NCBI GenBank assembly: GCA_015698045.1 | Contig: BLAL01000194.1 | Location: 434,001 to 498,000 of the forward strand | Reading direction: 5' to 3' | Length of the DNA: 64,000 nucleotides | From: Rhizophagus clarus | Taxonomy: Eukaryota; Glomeromycota; Glomeromycetes; Glomerales; Glomeraceae | In this document: positions 11,614-23,350 of the stretch, piece after piece | Position numbering within the stretch: position 1 is the first letter of the stretch | Layout of the letters: each line of letters starts with the position of its first letter | The notes under the pieces: generated by a model | Seen by the model: the letters and a program-made list of their open reading frames with translations, nothing else | What the model was told of the DNA's origin: nothing | Databases searched by the model: none | Position numbers and translations under genes: made by a program

Positions 11614-11933
11614 ATGGTTCGGCGAGTGGAAAAGCTTCGCCATATTATTCCAGGAATAGACCTGCTGGTATTTGTTATTTGTTTTTGCATGTTACTTCAC
11701 GCATATATAATAATTATAAAAAATTTTACATTGTTATAAGGGATTGATTCAGTCCCGAAAATTTGAAATCGTGCATGGAGAGATACTGGAGATGAAATTA
11801 TCTTGCCGGGTTTCACGTTGGACACATCCTTGATCGATGATGTTACTTCTCAGGTACATTATTATTCTTTATTTCTATTTCTATGTTATAAATTCTATCA
11901 TGCTGATTTATAAGATCTTTTGACATTTGAAGT

Positions 11934-11978
<45 letters not shown>

Positions 11979-12079
11979 GTTTAGTTCCTATATGTGATGT
12001 AAGTTTAATTAATTATGGTAATACGAAGAAGATATGCATGCAATATTGTAGAGGTGGTTCTGATGAAGAGGAAGAGTAA
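11614..12079 (+). CDS. possible small acidic protein gene (partial model)
   Basis: An ATG frame of 18 codons (11614-11667) ends at a possible GTATTT donor. An open stretch from 11767 reads AWRDTGDEIILPGF to DDVTSQ at 11853 and is followed by a GT...AG interval (11854-11932). A final 49-codon frame (11933-12079) starts with a run of aspartates encoded by a GAT array and ends GGSDEEEE. The join between the first two pieces is not in frame in any splice I could find, so the 5' end is unresolved or the gene is broken. No family is recognised. Confidence 0.3.
11936..11979 (+). repeat. GAT trinucleotide array
   Basis: About fourteen GAT units in a row. In the open frame they encode poly-aspartate. 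Confidence 0.9.
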
Positions 12080-12738
12080 TTATTCAACGATAACATAGAA
12101 TCATTAATATATTGAAAAAAGCAAGACAATATATTTATACGCTTCTCATGCCAATGATCGATAATTCATAACTTATTAACTACGCAAATATTTCCTATGT
12201 ATTTAATTTTTTATATTAACAATAAAGTGAACTCTAAGATTAAAATAAATTTTACAAGGTTTCTTTTGTTAGTCCATTTAATTTTTCTCGATTTATTATA
12301 ATTGATCCTTAACAGTTAAATTGGAGTTTTAAGGATAATTCTGCTCTTATTTGTCAAAATTGCTCTGATACGTATCTGGCAAATTCTAATATATAGATAC
12401 AGTATGATAAATTTTAAAACATGTAAAAGATCGTGGAATTATTGCTATTCGAAGTTGGGACAATTCTGAGTGATCTTTAGCTTTTTTCATGATACGATGC
12501 ATCGTGCAGTATAATAACGTAATTAGTAAAGATAAATCTTTATTCTCATCGGTAAATTTGAAAGTAAGTTGGGAAATAAGGATTTCACTTTCTTGATATT
12601 CCTTTTATTTCATATAATGCCGGAAATTAATGGACTTATTCACACGTTGACATACTGTAATTTCATTTTTATTGATAAAGGACGTAAAATTATTATCCAA
12701 AAAGTAAAAATTTGATTATTATTATCCATCTAATCATC
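12080..12738. other. spacer, no gene seen
   Basis: AT-rich. It is the 3' flank of the minus-strand BTB-TLDc gene. Confidence 0.45.
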
Positions 12739-14254
12739 TTATTCTTTCATAATTTGAAATACTTCATAATCTTCCATAAAAAATTTTCCTGCATCCCTTA
12801 TCATTTTTTCATAACTTCGTTGTTTACACTTATTAGAATTATAATCTTTTGAATTATCATCTTTGGTACAAATCAAAAGATCATGATCAAATGTAGGACC
12901 ATAATCACTACAATTAAATATAGCTTCATCCATATTTTTTACAAAACTTAAAATTGGATCTTTAAAATTATCCTTACTTTTAAAAGAGAAGATAAAACTA
13001 TCTTTCGTTCTACCATATTCACCATAACGTGAATCTTTCCATATTGAAGGATTATAACCTCCAAGAATTTCACCTGTATCTCGTACTTTAATAAATATAA
13101 TAGTATGAGGTATATTATCACATGATGTATGAAATTTTTTAGGTGTAAACCCATCTCGACTACCTCTTAATAATAATTTAAATTTATATGGTAAATATAA
13201 TTCTCTAGTATAAGAAAATTTACTATTAATATCAATTTTATCAATCCATCTTGAAACTAAAGAAACAATATTTAAATTAATAATTTTTGAATTCATGATT
13301 CCATTCAGGTTTCTATTTCTAGGAAGTAAAATATTATCATTTGGTACGCTATTAGGATCCAAATAAGAATTTAATAATTCCTCATAAAGGTTATGATTTA
13401 AAAGATTTTTGTATGGACGAACTTTTTGTGCAAATTCTTCAGATGATAAACTAAAAAATCTAATTAAAGGTAAACAATTTTGTAAGGTATTCTTCATCGC
13501 TTTAAAATCATTATCTGTCCAAGAATTAGAATCTGAAATTAAATTTTGATTTTGTGCAAGACCCCATTTTAATACATAACCAAAAACTTCAACTTCTTTC
13601 ATTTGTAAATCATCCCTTCTAATGAGTGAAACCAAAGATTTTTCAGGAAGTGAAGTAAAATCAAGTGATTCAAACACCTTTTCAGGTGATTTGGCCATAA
13701 AATTCGTACAAAATTGTTGAAGGTTTAATAAACAATTAGATTGAAAGCTTACTCGATTAACAAGTTCAAAATGTTGTTCCATCCATTTGGAATTATTTTC
13801 AATTAAATATTCTTGTAAATAATCAATTAGCTCTTGAAGATGAAGTTGATCAGCTGCAATCAATATATTAAAAATTTCTGAAGGTTCTTGCTCTTCTAAA
13901 GAAATAATACCACCATAAATATATCTACGTGTAATAAATTAATAAATTTTTTAATTTAAAATTAATCAATAAAATTCTTCATAAATACATAAATTCTTAC
14001 TTTAAAATAACCTGAAAGATTTCAGGTAAAATATTTGGAAACCTAAGATGAGTTAAATCACCATGATCATTCTTTTTATTTGAACTCAATGTTCGTCGTA
14101 AAAATGGAGAACGATAACATAAGATGATCATGTGCGCACGGAATATTCTTACATTCGGATCTTCACCAACTTCAATAGTAATATCATAATATTTATCATC
14201 CTCTAAGACTTCAATATAATTTTGACTTAATCTTGAAAAAAATTGTCTTGGCAT
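12739..14254 (-). CDS. BTB-BACK-TLDc protein (paralogue A)
   Basis: Two exons, 14254-14001 and 13924-12739, with a 76-bp intron (donor GTAAGA, acceptor TAG), give 479 residues. Residues about 8-95 form the BTB domain (LSQNYIEVLEDDKYYDITI, IFRAHMIILCYRSPF). A BACK-like helical part follows (FCTNFMAKSPEKVFESLDF, LIRRDDLQMKEVEVFGYVLKWG). The last ~190 residues are a TLDc domain (VSRWIDKI, LLLRGSRDGFTPKKFH, GEILGGYNPS, TKDSFIFSF, YGPTFDHDLLI). BTB proteins often act as Cullin-3 adaptors; TLDc domains occur in stress-protection proteins and V-ATPase regulators. The role of this combination here is not known. The gene is head-to-head with the paralogue at 15477, and the intron position is identical in both. 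Confidence 0.9.
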
Positions 14255-15476
14255 TTTTTCTTTTATTGAATTTATATATATTTGAGGCGAATAATGAGCA
14301 ATTGTAATAGAAATTTTTTTTTTTTTTTTAAAAAAAAAAAAATTTGGCCTATTTAAACGTTAAACAAAACGAGCAGCTGACGTAGTTAAACTTACCATAT
14401 TAAATATTTTGTCCTCTCTTACAGATCAACAAATCTAAACTATTATTGTAAATCAAGGTTACTTTATGTAACGAGACGTTTATGCCCTTTCCGATTTGAG
14501 AACCATATTTTCTTTAGCCGTCATATAAACGTAAAATTTTCACTTACGTTCCGTTAAAAGTAATGTTGATAATAAATGATGTCAAATTTATTTGAGAATT
14601 ACGGTATATACAACTTTTTGTTAATAATTTCACAGAAAAAAATAAAATTAGAAGCAAATACAAAAGACACAAAACTTAAAATCATGAAAAGTCAAAAGCC
14701 TATTAAAATTCTACTGATATATAATATTTGTTATCAAAGAACAGTTCATAGAATGAAATAAATTCGATATTTAAGATGCAATAAAGGAAGCTGAAACATG
14801 GGAACATATGGAGATGTGAAGAAAATGAACGTACAATATGAGACATAGTTATCTTAGTGTTATCTTTATTCCAATCATTATATTTATTACTAAGAATTAA
14901 AAGAAGAGAACATAACGAAGAAATAAAGGTGCTATGACATAATTACCTGAGGTGGTTAGCATCTCAGTGATATAACATCTTCCTATAATTTAAAAGTTTA
15001 CAATTATTTACCATCAAAATAAATGTGTTAATAATCTCACATATACCTTATCTAGTAAAAAAACACCGAGTTCAATATTTTATAACTTTGTTATTTACAC
15101 AATTTGTCATTTAATTCCATTATAGTAAATGAATATACAGAACTTTCGCTTTGTTGTTTTAATAATTAATTATTAATAGTTCTTAATATTGATACTACAT
15201 TTCGTCATTATGTAAATTTGTCAACTTTTTTAACGTCATCTTACCAATTATATAAGATTCGACTAACTATAGTGTGGCGCGGTCGTTCCAGATTTACGTC
15301 ATTAAACAATTTAAATTGCACGTGTCGATCTTCAAAAACAAAAAGTCCAGATCATTTAAATGGTAAAGTAAATTTATTGATAGACGTGTTAAATAAAATA
15401 GCAAGTCTGCTTCAAACCGTTTAACTACTTTTTTAAACACGTATTTTCGCTTCTCTCTTCACTATATCAAATAAAA
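14255..15476. other. spacer between divergent BTB-TLDc genes
   Basis: This is a shared upstream region of about 1.2 kb with a T-run followed by an A-run at 14318-14342. Small plus-strand frames (14576-14761, 15218-15424) show no domain. No clear TATA element was singled out. Confidence 0.4.
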
Positions 15477-17012
15477 ATGTCAACCAAATTTTTTTCAAAA
15501 TTAAGTCAAAATTATATTGAACTTTTGGAAGATAAAGAATATTGTGACGTTACTGTTGAAGTTGGTAAAGATCAAAACATGAAGATATTTCGTGCGCACA
15601 CGAATATCTTGTGTTACCGTTCGTCATTTTTAAAACAAACTTTAACTTCGAATAGAGAAAATAAGAATGATAACTTATTTCACATTAAGTTACCAAATAT
15701 CTCGCCAGGAATTTTCCATACTATTTTAAGGTACAATATATTATAATTACAATATTGTTTATTAATATATTAACCGATTTATATTAAAAATGAATTTTTG
15801 TTATGTAGATACATTTATGGTGGTATAATTTCATTAGACGACCATAATGTTTCAGAAATTTTAGAAATTTTGATTGCTGCTGATGAACTTACTCTTCGAG
15901 AGTTAGTTGAATTTTTACAAGAATATTTAATTGAAAATGAATCTGAATGGATTGAACAACATTTTGGACTTATTCATAATGCAAGCTTTCAATCTAACTC
16001 GTTATTATTACTTCAAGATTTTTGTACAAATTTTATAGCTAAATTCCCGGAAAAGGTTTTTAAGTCACTTGATTTTGTTTCATTCCCAGAAAAATCTTTG
16101 ATTTCGCTCATTGAAAGAGATGATCTACAAATGAAAGAAATTGAAATTTGGGAATATGTATTAAAATGGGGTCTTGAAAGAAATCCTACAATTCTTTTGG
16201 ATCCTATAACTTGGTCAGATGATGATTTTAAAATAATGGAAAATACTTTACAATATTGTTTACCATTAATTAGATTTTTTAGTCTTTCATCTGAAGAATT
16301 TTTTCAAAAAGTTCATCCATATAAAAAACTCATAAAAAGTCACCTTTATGAGGAGTTATTAGGGTCTTATTTAGATTTTAATTTTAAACCAAGTAATGAT
16401 ATTTTACTTCCTAGATACAAAAATATTGATGAAATCATTGATTCAAGAATCGTTAATTTAAATATTATTTCTTTAATTTCAAGATGGATTGATAAAATTG
16501 ATATTAAAAGCAAATATGCTTATACAAGAGAATTATATTTACCTTATGAATTTGGATTATTATTAAGAGGAAGTCAAAATGGATTTTCTCCCGGAAATTT
16601 TCATAAATTATGTGATGATATACCACATACTGTCACATTCATTAAAATAAAGGGAACAGAAGAAATTATTGGAGGATATAATCCTTTAAAATGGAAGAGT
16701 CCATCTAATGCATCTTATAAATGGAATGGAACCAAAGATAGTTTTATATACTCTTTTAAAAGTAAAGAAAATTTTAGGGAATCAATTTTAAGTCATGTTA
16801 AGGATGTGAATTATGCATTATTTTATAATAGAGAATATGGTCCTACATTTGGTACTGATATTGATATATATGTGGAAGAAGACGATGACTCGAAAGAATA
16901 TAATTATTGTAGGTGTAAACAACGACATTATGAAAAAAAGATAAGAAATACGGATGATAGATTTTCAATAGAAGATTATGAAGTATTTCGGATTATAAAG
17001 AAAGACACATAG
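15477..17012 (+). CDS. BTB-BACK-TLDc protein (paralogue B)
   Basis: Exons 15477-15730 and 15809-17012 around a 78-bp intron (donor GTACAA, acceptor TAG) give 485 residues. The intron falls at the same codon as in paralogue A. Domain order is BTB (residues about 8-95, FFSKLSQNYIELLEDKEYCD, IFRAHTNILCYRSSF), BACK (FCTNFIAKFPEKVFKSLDF) and TLDc (LISRWIDKIDIKSK, EIIGGYNPL, TKDSFIYSFK, YGPTFGTDIDIY). The two paralogues are clearly similar along their whole length, so the pair arose by inverted duplication. There are no internal stops. The 5' end is set by the first ATG, which aligns with that of paralogue A. Confidence 0.9.
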
Positions 17013-18393
17013 TATTTAATTTATTTGGCTTTAGATATCAATTGATATATTATACAGTAATATTATTAAATATAAGCATCTTGAAAAATTTATTAAACTA
17101 ATTTGTTATCTTTCCTAGTAAGCCTTCAATAATACCATTACAATTATGGACAAACATTTAGTAATCTTACTGTTTAGAGTATCAATCCAAAATTAGAAGA
17201 TAATTTAATAAAAGCTAATAGTTACTAGATATTAAACAAAAAATAATCACATGTTAGATTACTCTAATTCGCAATTCTGCTTTGTATGTGCAACTCAAGA
17301 TCTTTAGATAAAATATCAAATATTTTTTGTTGTGTTACCGTAGTTTGATTAATGATAATCATGGATGAAATTGATTTAGCAATAATAAGAAAGCTTCTTC
17401 ATTTAAAACTGAATTCATAGTTGTAATTGCTTGCATCGAATTAAGTTAGTTTCGCATCTGACTCAATATTATTAATAACATTTAAAGAACATAACATCTT
17501 ACTCATTTTTGTTTCTGACAACATTTGAAATAATATTACCCATTTCCGCTAATTATTTTCAATAATACAGTAATCGTGTGTCTAAAAGTCACATAATACG
17601 ATATTTACTGTGTCACAATGTATTTTATCATAAATGTATTATTAACATGGTACGGTTAATCGTGCCAAAATATGATATGTGTGGAATATCAATAAGGAGT
17701 AACAATATTAATTACGCCGCTTGACATTATTTATACTTTTATGGACTAGGTTTCATGTTTATCGTTGATAATTAAAGATTATAAATAGATCACCTTGTAT
17801 ATTAAATGTATTGTTCTTTTATATCACAAAGTATACATTTAAATTTCGTAAATGACTATTAAATTCTCATGTGATTATGATGTTCAAGAAAAAACTAAAA
17901 ACATACTGTAACACAATATACGCAGTAATATTTGCGGTTTCGTTCACGTTGGCTAATGAAATTAAAAAGAATTTAAAGACCTGATATTTTTCGGACAATA
18001 GGTGTCAATCTCTTGGAAATACATTACTTCTTATTCCACGATGCTGAGGACATTTATATATCGGAAAGGACGAATTTCTTCCAGGATATCGGTGAAATCG
18101 CATGCTGAAACGAACAAGAGGGAAAAGATAACCCAAGACTTGACACTGTTATCATACACATCAAGTTCACCGATGACAAATATTTTCGAAAGAGTGAAGA
18201 GTCGTGAAGGGTTAGATAGAATTGTATTGTTCTAAAATAAATTGTATATAATATTATCCTCTTTTTTTCATTGTGAATTGCAGATAGTTAAGATGACTCA
18301 ATTAACATTTCCATTTTTCGTGTCAATATTGGTTGGGCTGACAAAAGTTAGCTGTAATTTTTGTTCATAAAGAATAAAGATATAATTTTTTTT
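17013..18393. other. spacer with weak coding trace
   Basis: A 77-residue plus frame at 18002-18235 has no recognised domain; in another frame 18038-18113 reads HDAEDIYISERTNFF. Part of 17590-17660 resembles 6720-6800, upstream of the nuclease relic. Nothing firm. Confidence 0.3.
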
Positions 18394-18618
18394 CTTCAAT
18401 GTGTCAGTCCTAGTCGGTCCGAGTCATACTGCTTAGAAGAAATTTATATATATAAAAGATTCCCTCCTACTTTGTTCTACATTTGTTAGTTATTAAATTA
18501 ATAAATTCGTAAAAAAATTAATAAATTCGTTATTAATAAAAAACATTTGTTAGTTATTAATTAATAAATAAACATTCGTTAATAAAAAACACACTTAATA
18601 ATAATAAATAAACTAATT
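18394..18618 (+). promoter_or_regulatory. upstream region shared with the nuclease relic
   Basis: GTGTCAGTCC, TCATACTG and TAGAAGA followed by a TATATATATAAAAG stretch near 18447-18460 recur at 6886-6930 in front of the relic copy. The TATA-like stretch lies about 160 bp before the ATG. The 5' leader contains AT-rich short repeats (TTAGTTATTAA). Confidence 0.45.
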
Positions 18619-20165
18619 ATGAAACCAGAAAGCGTATCTGCCGCCTCTAATTCAAATAAACGAAAGGCAGTTACCGAAAGTTTTGCACGAGATGAGTACT
18701 ATATTGGTTATGATGGTAAATTTTTATGACTTAGTAATTTTTCAATCGTGACAATTTCCTCAATAAATTTTGGTTTTTTAGAACTTATATCATACTTAAA
18801 AGAACGAAAATATCTATCATATCGTGGGTTTTTGCTCTCATATCGCAAGGTCATTGTTAATTCGTTATTTACAGACGATTGGAATAATCTCGATAATACC
18901 TGGGCTGGGAGGTTTTTAGAAGAAGCAGAAAAGTTGCCGTTGAATCGCAAAGATCTTATGAAATTAATAAAGAAGGTGCGTTTTTTATTTTGCAATGAAG
19001 GGTAACTCCCAATTTTAATCTCATGTTAAGGAGGTTTGGTTCGGAGAACTACTGGATTTTTGATACTGGTACCCACTCCAGGTGTTCTTGGTCCAGGCAC
19101 CCTGACTTTGTCGTTAATAAGGGTCTACTGATTCTGGAGGAGGAATTGGTTATGTACCTTCCTTTATTACTAAATAAAAATTGCACTACTAATGTCATTA
19201 TTTTCGCAACAACAGGTGAAATTAGAACGGGATGGTAATGGATTGCAAATGTATTGGACGGGGGTAATAAACGAATGTGGTAAAGAGAATATACTCACAA
19301 CTATCAGTATTCAAGATAGCAATCCATCCATTGGTAAGTTATCATATTACCATTACATTTTTGCATTTATGTTATTAACTTTTTATGATAATAATTCATA
19401 GAACTCTGGACAAAACAGATGGAAGTCTTAGAAAAAAATAAGGATAAATTATTATACAGACATGTTGTCAATAATGCTCTCCTTGTTGCATCCGCATATG
19501 AAAATCTTGTTGAAGGCAATATTATACCCTTTATTAAAAGTTTAAAAACATTCCTACTAGCAAGATCACAAATGTCACTGTATTCAGCAGATGAGCCTGT
19601 CCTTCAGGCAATTGTTGAAAGTCTATTACCATTAATATATCGTATTCCAGAACTTTCTTTAGTAATGGATGGTAAGAAGGAAAAAGGATGTGGTCGTTTT
19701 GGGTATTCAGACATTTTTATTTTAAAAGATATAGGGGATAGCAATAGTAATGTTAGTTTAGAATTAAAATATATCTCATTATCTGGTTTGATGAAAAATC
19801 AAAAAAATAAGTTTGGTGCAAATGATCTAGAAAATCTGGATAAGGTTCTTGAAAAGGAAAAGGAAGAAATTTTATTGAAGAGGTTGCATACATATTGGTC
19901 AAAAGAACACAAAGAAACAAGACAGATAACTATAGGAGAAGTGTTGAATAATGGAGTAAATCAATTGAAATCATATATGAATATCATTTCAAAAGGAAAA
20001 ACTGCTGATTATTATAGTTCAGGAGTATTTGATAAACGGGTTAAAATAACTAAATCAGATCCTAATAAGCTAAAAGGATTTGTCGTTTTAGTGATTGGTT
20101 TTCGTCGTGTGTTGTGGAGATCTGCTGAAGAAGTAACATCCAACTATACATATAATAAGGTTTGA
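18619..20165 (+). CDS. PD-(D/E)XK nuclease-like protein, four exons
   Basis: Exons 18619-18715, 18782-18975, 19216-19333 and 19402-20165 join with phases 1, 0 and 1 into 390 residues. The introns are 66, 240 and 68 bp (donors GTAAAT, GTGCGT, GTAAGT; acceptors TAG, CAG, TAG). The C-terminal half carries the PD-(D/E)XK signature: GRFGYSDIFIL with Asp240, then VSLELKYI with Glu257 and Lys259, and a downstream helix with Gln324 (GVNQLKSYM). A strand reading KGFVVLVIGF and RRVLWRS closes the fold. This superfamily comprises metal-dependent nucleases; the target is unknown. The N-terminus has a basic NKRK patch (13-16) that could be a nuclear signal. No NTPase domain or LxLFLAK motif is visible, so a Crinkler identity is not claimed. 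Intron 2 is unusual (see findings). A collapsed copy lies at 6881-7445. Confidence 0.72.
18976..19215 (+). other. 240-bp intron 2 with conserved GC-richer segment
   Basis: It is three to four times longer than the other introns here. It starts GTGCGT and ends CAACAG, is richer in G and C than the flanking exons, and is nearly identical to 7185-7415. It contains a 60-odd codon open stretch (RFGSENYWIFD) kept open in both copies. Confidence 0.65.
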
Positions 20166-20439
20166 TGTAAAATAGTTAATAATTAATTAAGGCCACTCTC
20201 TTAATATAAATTGAAATTTTATACAAAATGGATGAAACAGCAGATATATTAGTATAAAATGAGGAAAAAGCCTTTTAATATATTTCCAATATTGTATTAA
20301 GAACTATTAATATTTGAAATCACACTTTGTTTTTTATATACTCAATTTTTTGATGTTGCACTGTAAACAATTACGTTAAACAATCATATAAAGACTTATT
20401 TTTTTCTTTTTTCTAATAAATAAAAATTTATAAATCACA

Positions 20440-21090
20440 TCGGAATCAACAAATATTTCTAGTGGAGAATGTTTAATATGTCATGACTACATATTTGAAA
20501 TGGAACATTTCGGGATGTGTGCAGCAAGGATTTATAAAGAATCATTAACCACAGAAAATATGTAGCTTATAATCAAATCTAAAGACTATTTAAACTTCAG
20601 GTATGATTATTCATTTCATTTCACATTACTCTTAATTATAAATTGATTAATGATAACAATTTACAGGACCAAAATCTTTTGGCCAGATAATAAACCGTAT
20701 CCTTTTCATCCGGAATTAAATAATAAACTTTAACGCTATTGGAACTCCACCTAAATCTTCTGCAAAACCAAGTAAACCATCATGTATTTTATGTGGCTCA
20801 AATTTACAAGAAAATAAGAAAAATGATGAATCTTTTTTCATTCAACAAAGAACAACCAAACGCACTAGAAAACAAATTCGCACATGTAAGCTAACCAGCA
20901 ATTACTTATCATTTTTCTGTAATTATAAAAAAATTTTATTAATTTATTAAAGTTGCAGGAAAATGCCAAGAATAATACAAATGAACTGGAATCTTATAAA
21001 AATGGCAATAATTTATCTTCTTTATACGCTTTTGGAATTACAAATTTTGATTTAATTCATTTTTTAATTCATTCACAACCACTTTTTATA
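20440..21090 (+). pseudogene. zinc-ribbon protein relic
   Basis: The frame from 20440 reads SGECLICHDYIFEMEHFGMC, a Cys-pair motif, but hits TAG after ENM. A 65-odd bp intron (GTATGA to TTTACAG) follows, then an exon reading TKIFWPDNKPYPFHPEL ending in TAA. Next comes a stretch with a second Cys pair (SKPSCILCGSNLQENKK) and a basic TTKRTRKQIRT end, then another GT...AG interval and a coiled-coil-like piece (QENAKNNTNELESYKN). At least two stops break it. The family is unknown. It follows the nuclease gene by about 270 bp on the same strand. Confidence 0.5.
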
Positions 21091-21586
21091 TAAATGCTAA
21101 TACTTCAGCAATTTCTTCACAGCCTACATTTTATTCAATTAACAAAATTCTTGATAATAACTGTAGATCTTTCAATATTCATTATTTTATAATTACTCTT
21201 CAATACCAAATGGTTTTGATCAATTTACCTATAATAATTATACCAAGGCACTATCGAGTCGTTGAGAGATCACGAGATGATCAGCTAATCAGATTTCTGA
21301 TTTTTTCTTTAGCCGGTGTTACCCTCTCAGTCCAACTATGATTAGGTGTATTTAACTATGTGTGTAATCCAATCAAGAAGACATGCTGGTAAAGTTTATT
21401 AATTAAAGGGGACAGTTCTTTATTTATTATTTATGAACTTTTCCAAAGTTCTGACTCTCTCTTTCAAGGAAAATAGAGGTGATATTTATACAAAATTCAC
21501 TATATATAACAATATAATAAATATAACAACTATAACTCATATAATAAATATACTTAATAAATTAAATAAAATAAATAAATAAAATA
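21091..21586. other. spacer, no gene seen
   Basis: AT-rich. The last 100 bp are ATAAATA-type simple sequence and serve as target of the outer element. Confidence 0.45.
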
Positions 21587-21784
21587 GGGTGTTAGTTTAT
21601 GGCGACCCTGTCGCTATGGCGACCCCTATTACGTGATTTATAAAATTTTTGATTGGCTAATTTAAATAGTGATTATCCCGATTTTTTTTTTTAATTTTTT
21701 TTGTATTTATAAGTTATGAAATTTTTATTTATTTTTAAATTTTACACGTTTTATTGTTTAAAATATCATTATAACACTTTTATT

Positions 21785-22690
21785 TTCAAGAAAAAAGACG
21801 TGTTAATAAGAAAATAGGAATCAAAGTACAATAAAAAAAAGAGTGAGCAACAAGAGTAACGAAAGAAAAAAAGAACAAAAAGAAATGAAATAGGAAAAGA
21901 AAAGAACAAGGGGAAATAAAAAGGGATGAAAACAGCGAAGGGGAAAATGAAAGAGATTGAGAATAAATAAAAGGAAACATAGACCATGAAAATAAACAAA
22001 AAAAAAAATAAAGGGGAAGCGAAAGAAACGAAAGTAAAAAGGGAAAGAGAAGGGTAAGTGGAATAGAAGGAGAATAAAAACAACAAAAGGTAATGAAGGG
22101 AACGAAGGGGAATAAGGGGATGAAAAGAAATGGAAAAAAAAAAGATAAAAAGAAATGAGTGTAAAAGAAACGAAAAGGAAATTAAGTAAGTGAATAGGAA
22201 AAATTCAAAAACAAAAAGGGAGAATCAAGGGAAACGAAAAGGAAACAAATGAACAGGGGATTAAAGGAAACAAATGAAGAGGAGGGACCAAAGGAAACAA
22301 ACGAAAGGGAGGATCAAAGAAATGAAAAGAGAAGGATCAAAGAAAACGAAAAGAAGAATAAAAGAGAAAATCAAGAGAAACAAAAATGGAGAATAAGGGA
22401 AACAAAAAAGGAATTAGGAGAACCGAAATGGAATCAAGGGAAGCAAAAAGGAACTAAGAGGAACGAAGAGGAACGAAGAAGAACGAAGAGGAATCAAGAA
22501 GAAGGAAGAGAACAGAAGAGGGAATTAAAAAGACCGAAAGGGAGAATAAAAAGAATGAAAGAGGTAATTAAAAGGAACGAAAAAAACAGGAAAATTAAAC
22601 GGAGTGAAGAAACGAAGAGAAAGAAATGAGGGTAAAGGGAACAAAAGAATAAAATAAGTTAGTGAAGTGGTAATTAAACTGACGAACGAA
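21785..22690 (+). repeat. purine-rich minisatellite
   Basis: About 900 bp composed almost entirely of A and G with scattered C, repeating loose GGRAATMAAGGGAAACGAAA-type words of roughly 20-25 bp. The 126-codon open frame at 22249-22629 is a by-product (E/K/R/N-only composition). Similar words (CTGAAAGACTGAAAGGAG) continue at the far side of the nest, 33850-33890. Confidence 0.7.
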
Positions 22691-23350
22691 CGGAAAATAA
22701 AAAAAAAAGCCTACCTTAATATTAACTGCAGAAAAGAAGCAGTAGACCTAATAAAAAACAAAATAAAGTTAATAAGAAAAGAAATGTAAAAAACGAAATA
22801 AGAGCAAATAAAAAAAACTCAGAACATACAGTGTGTTGCAAAAAAAAAAATCGGCCATAATACTATGACGATCGCACCAAATTATATGTGAAATAGCTTA
22901 CAGTATTTGAAAGCTGGAAACTCATAGATTTTACTAATGATAAATTAATATGAAATTTGTTTTAGTAATTTTTCTACAATTAAGTTTGTAACAATATTTT
23001 TTTTATTCAAATATTTTTTATAACTTATTAAGAACAAATTTATGTCATCTTGCATAGAATACCTTATATTATTAAAAAAATTTTTTTTTTTATTCACATT
23101 TTCTCATTTATCTTGATAACATTCAAGAAATTTCCAGTGAATTTGGGTTGCTTTTAGTTTATAAATTTAATATAAAATTTTTCCTTTAAAATCAACATTT
23201 GTAGTTCAATTTTTTCAAAAAATAATAAAGCACCATAGTCCCAAAAGATACTAAAATGTAGCCCCAATATTCAAGTTTATTTTACATTTTAAATGATAAA
23301 AATTGGTAATGTTTTAAGTAAATTACAGTCACCACTGGTTATACCGAACC

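Noticed and set aside
18708-18995. 95-codon minus-strand ORF
   Set aside because: Antisense of exon 2 of the nuclease-like gene, whose splicing and frame are better supported.
18619-20165. Crinkler (CRN) effector identity
   Set aside because: No LxLFLAK-type N-terminus or P-loop NTPase motif is visible; only the PD-(D/E)XK signature is supported.
21769-22086. Minus-strand Phe/Leu/Ser-rich ORF with transmembrane-like segments
   Set aside because: It is the complement of the same purine-rich repeat; hydrophobicity is a composition artefact.
22249-22629. 126-codon ORF rich in Glu, Lys, Arg and Asn
   Set aside because: It lies wholly within the purine-rich minisatellite and open frames occur there by composition.
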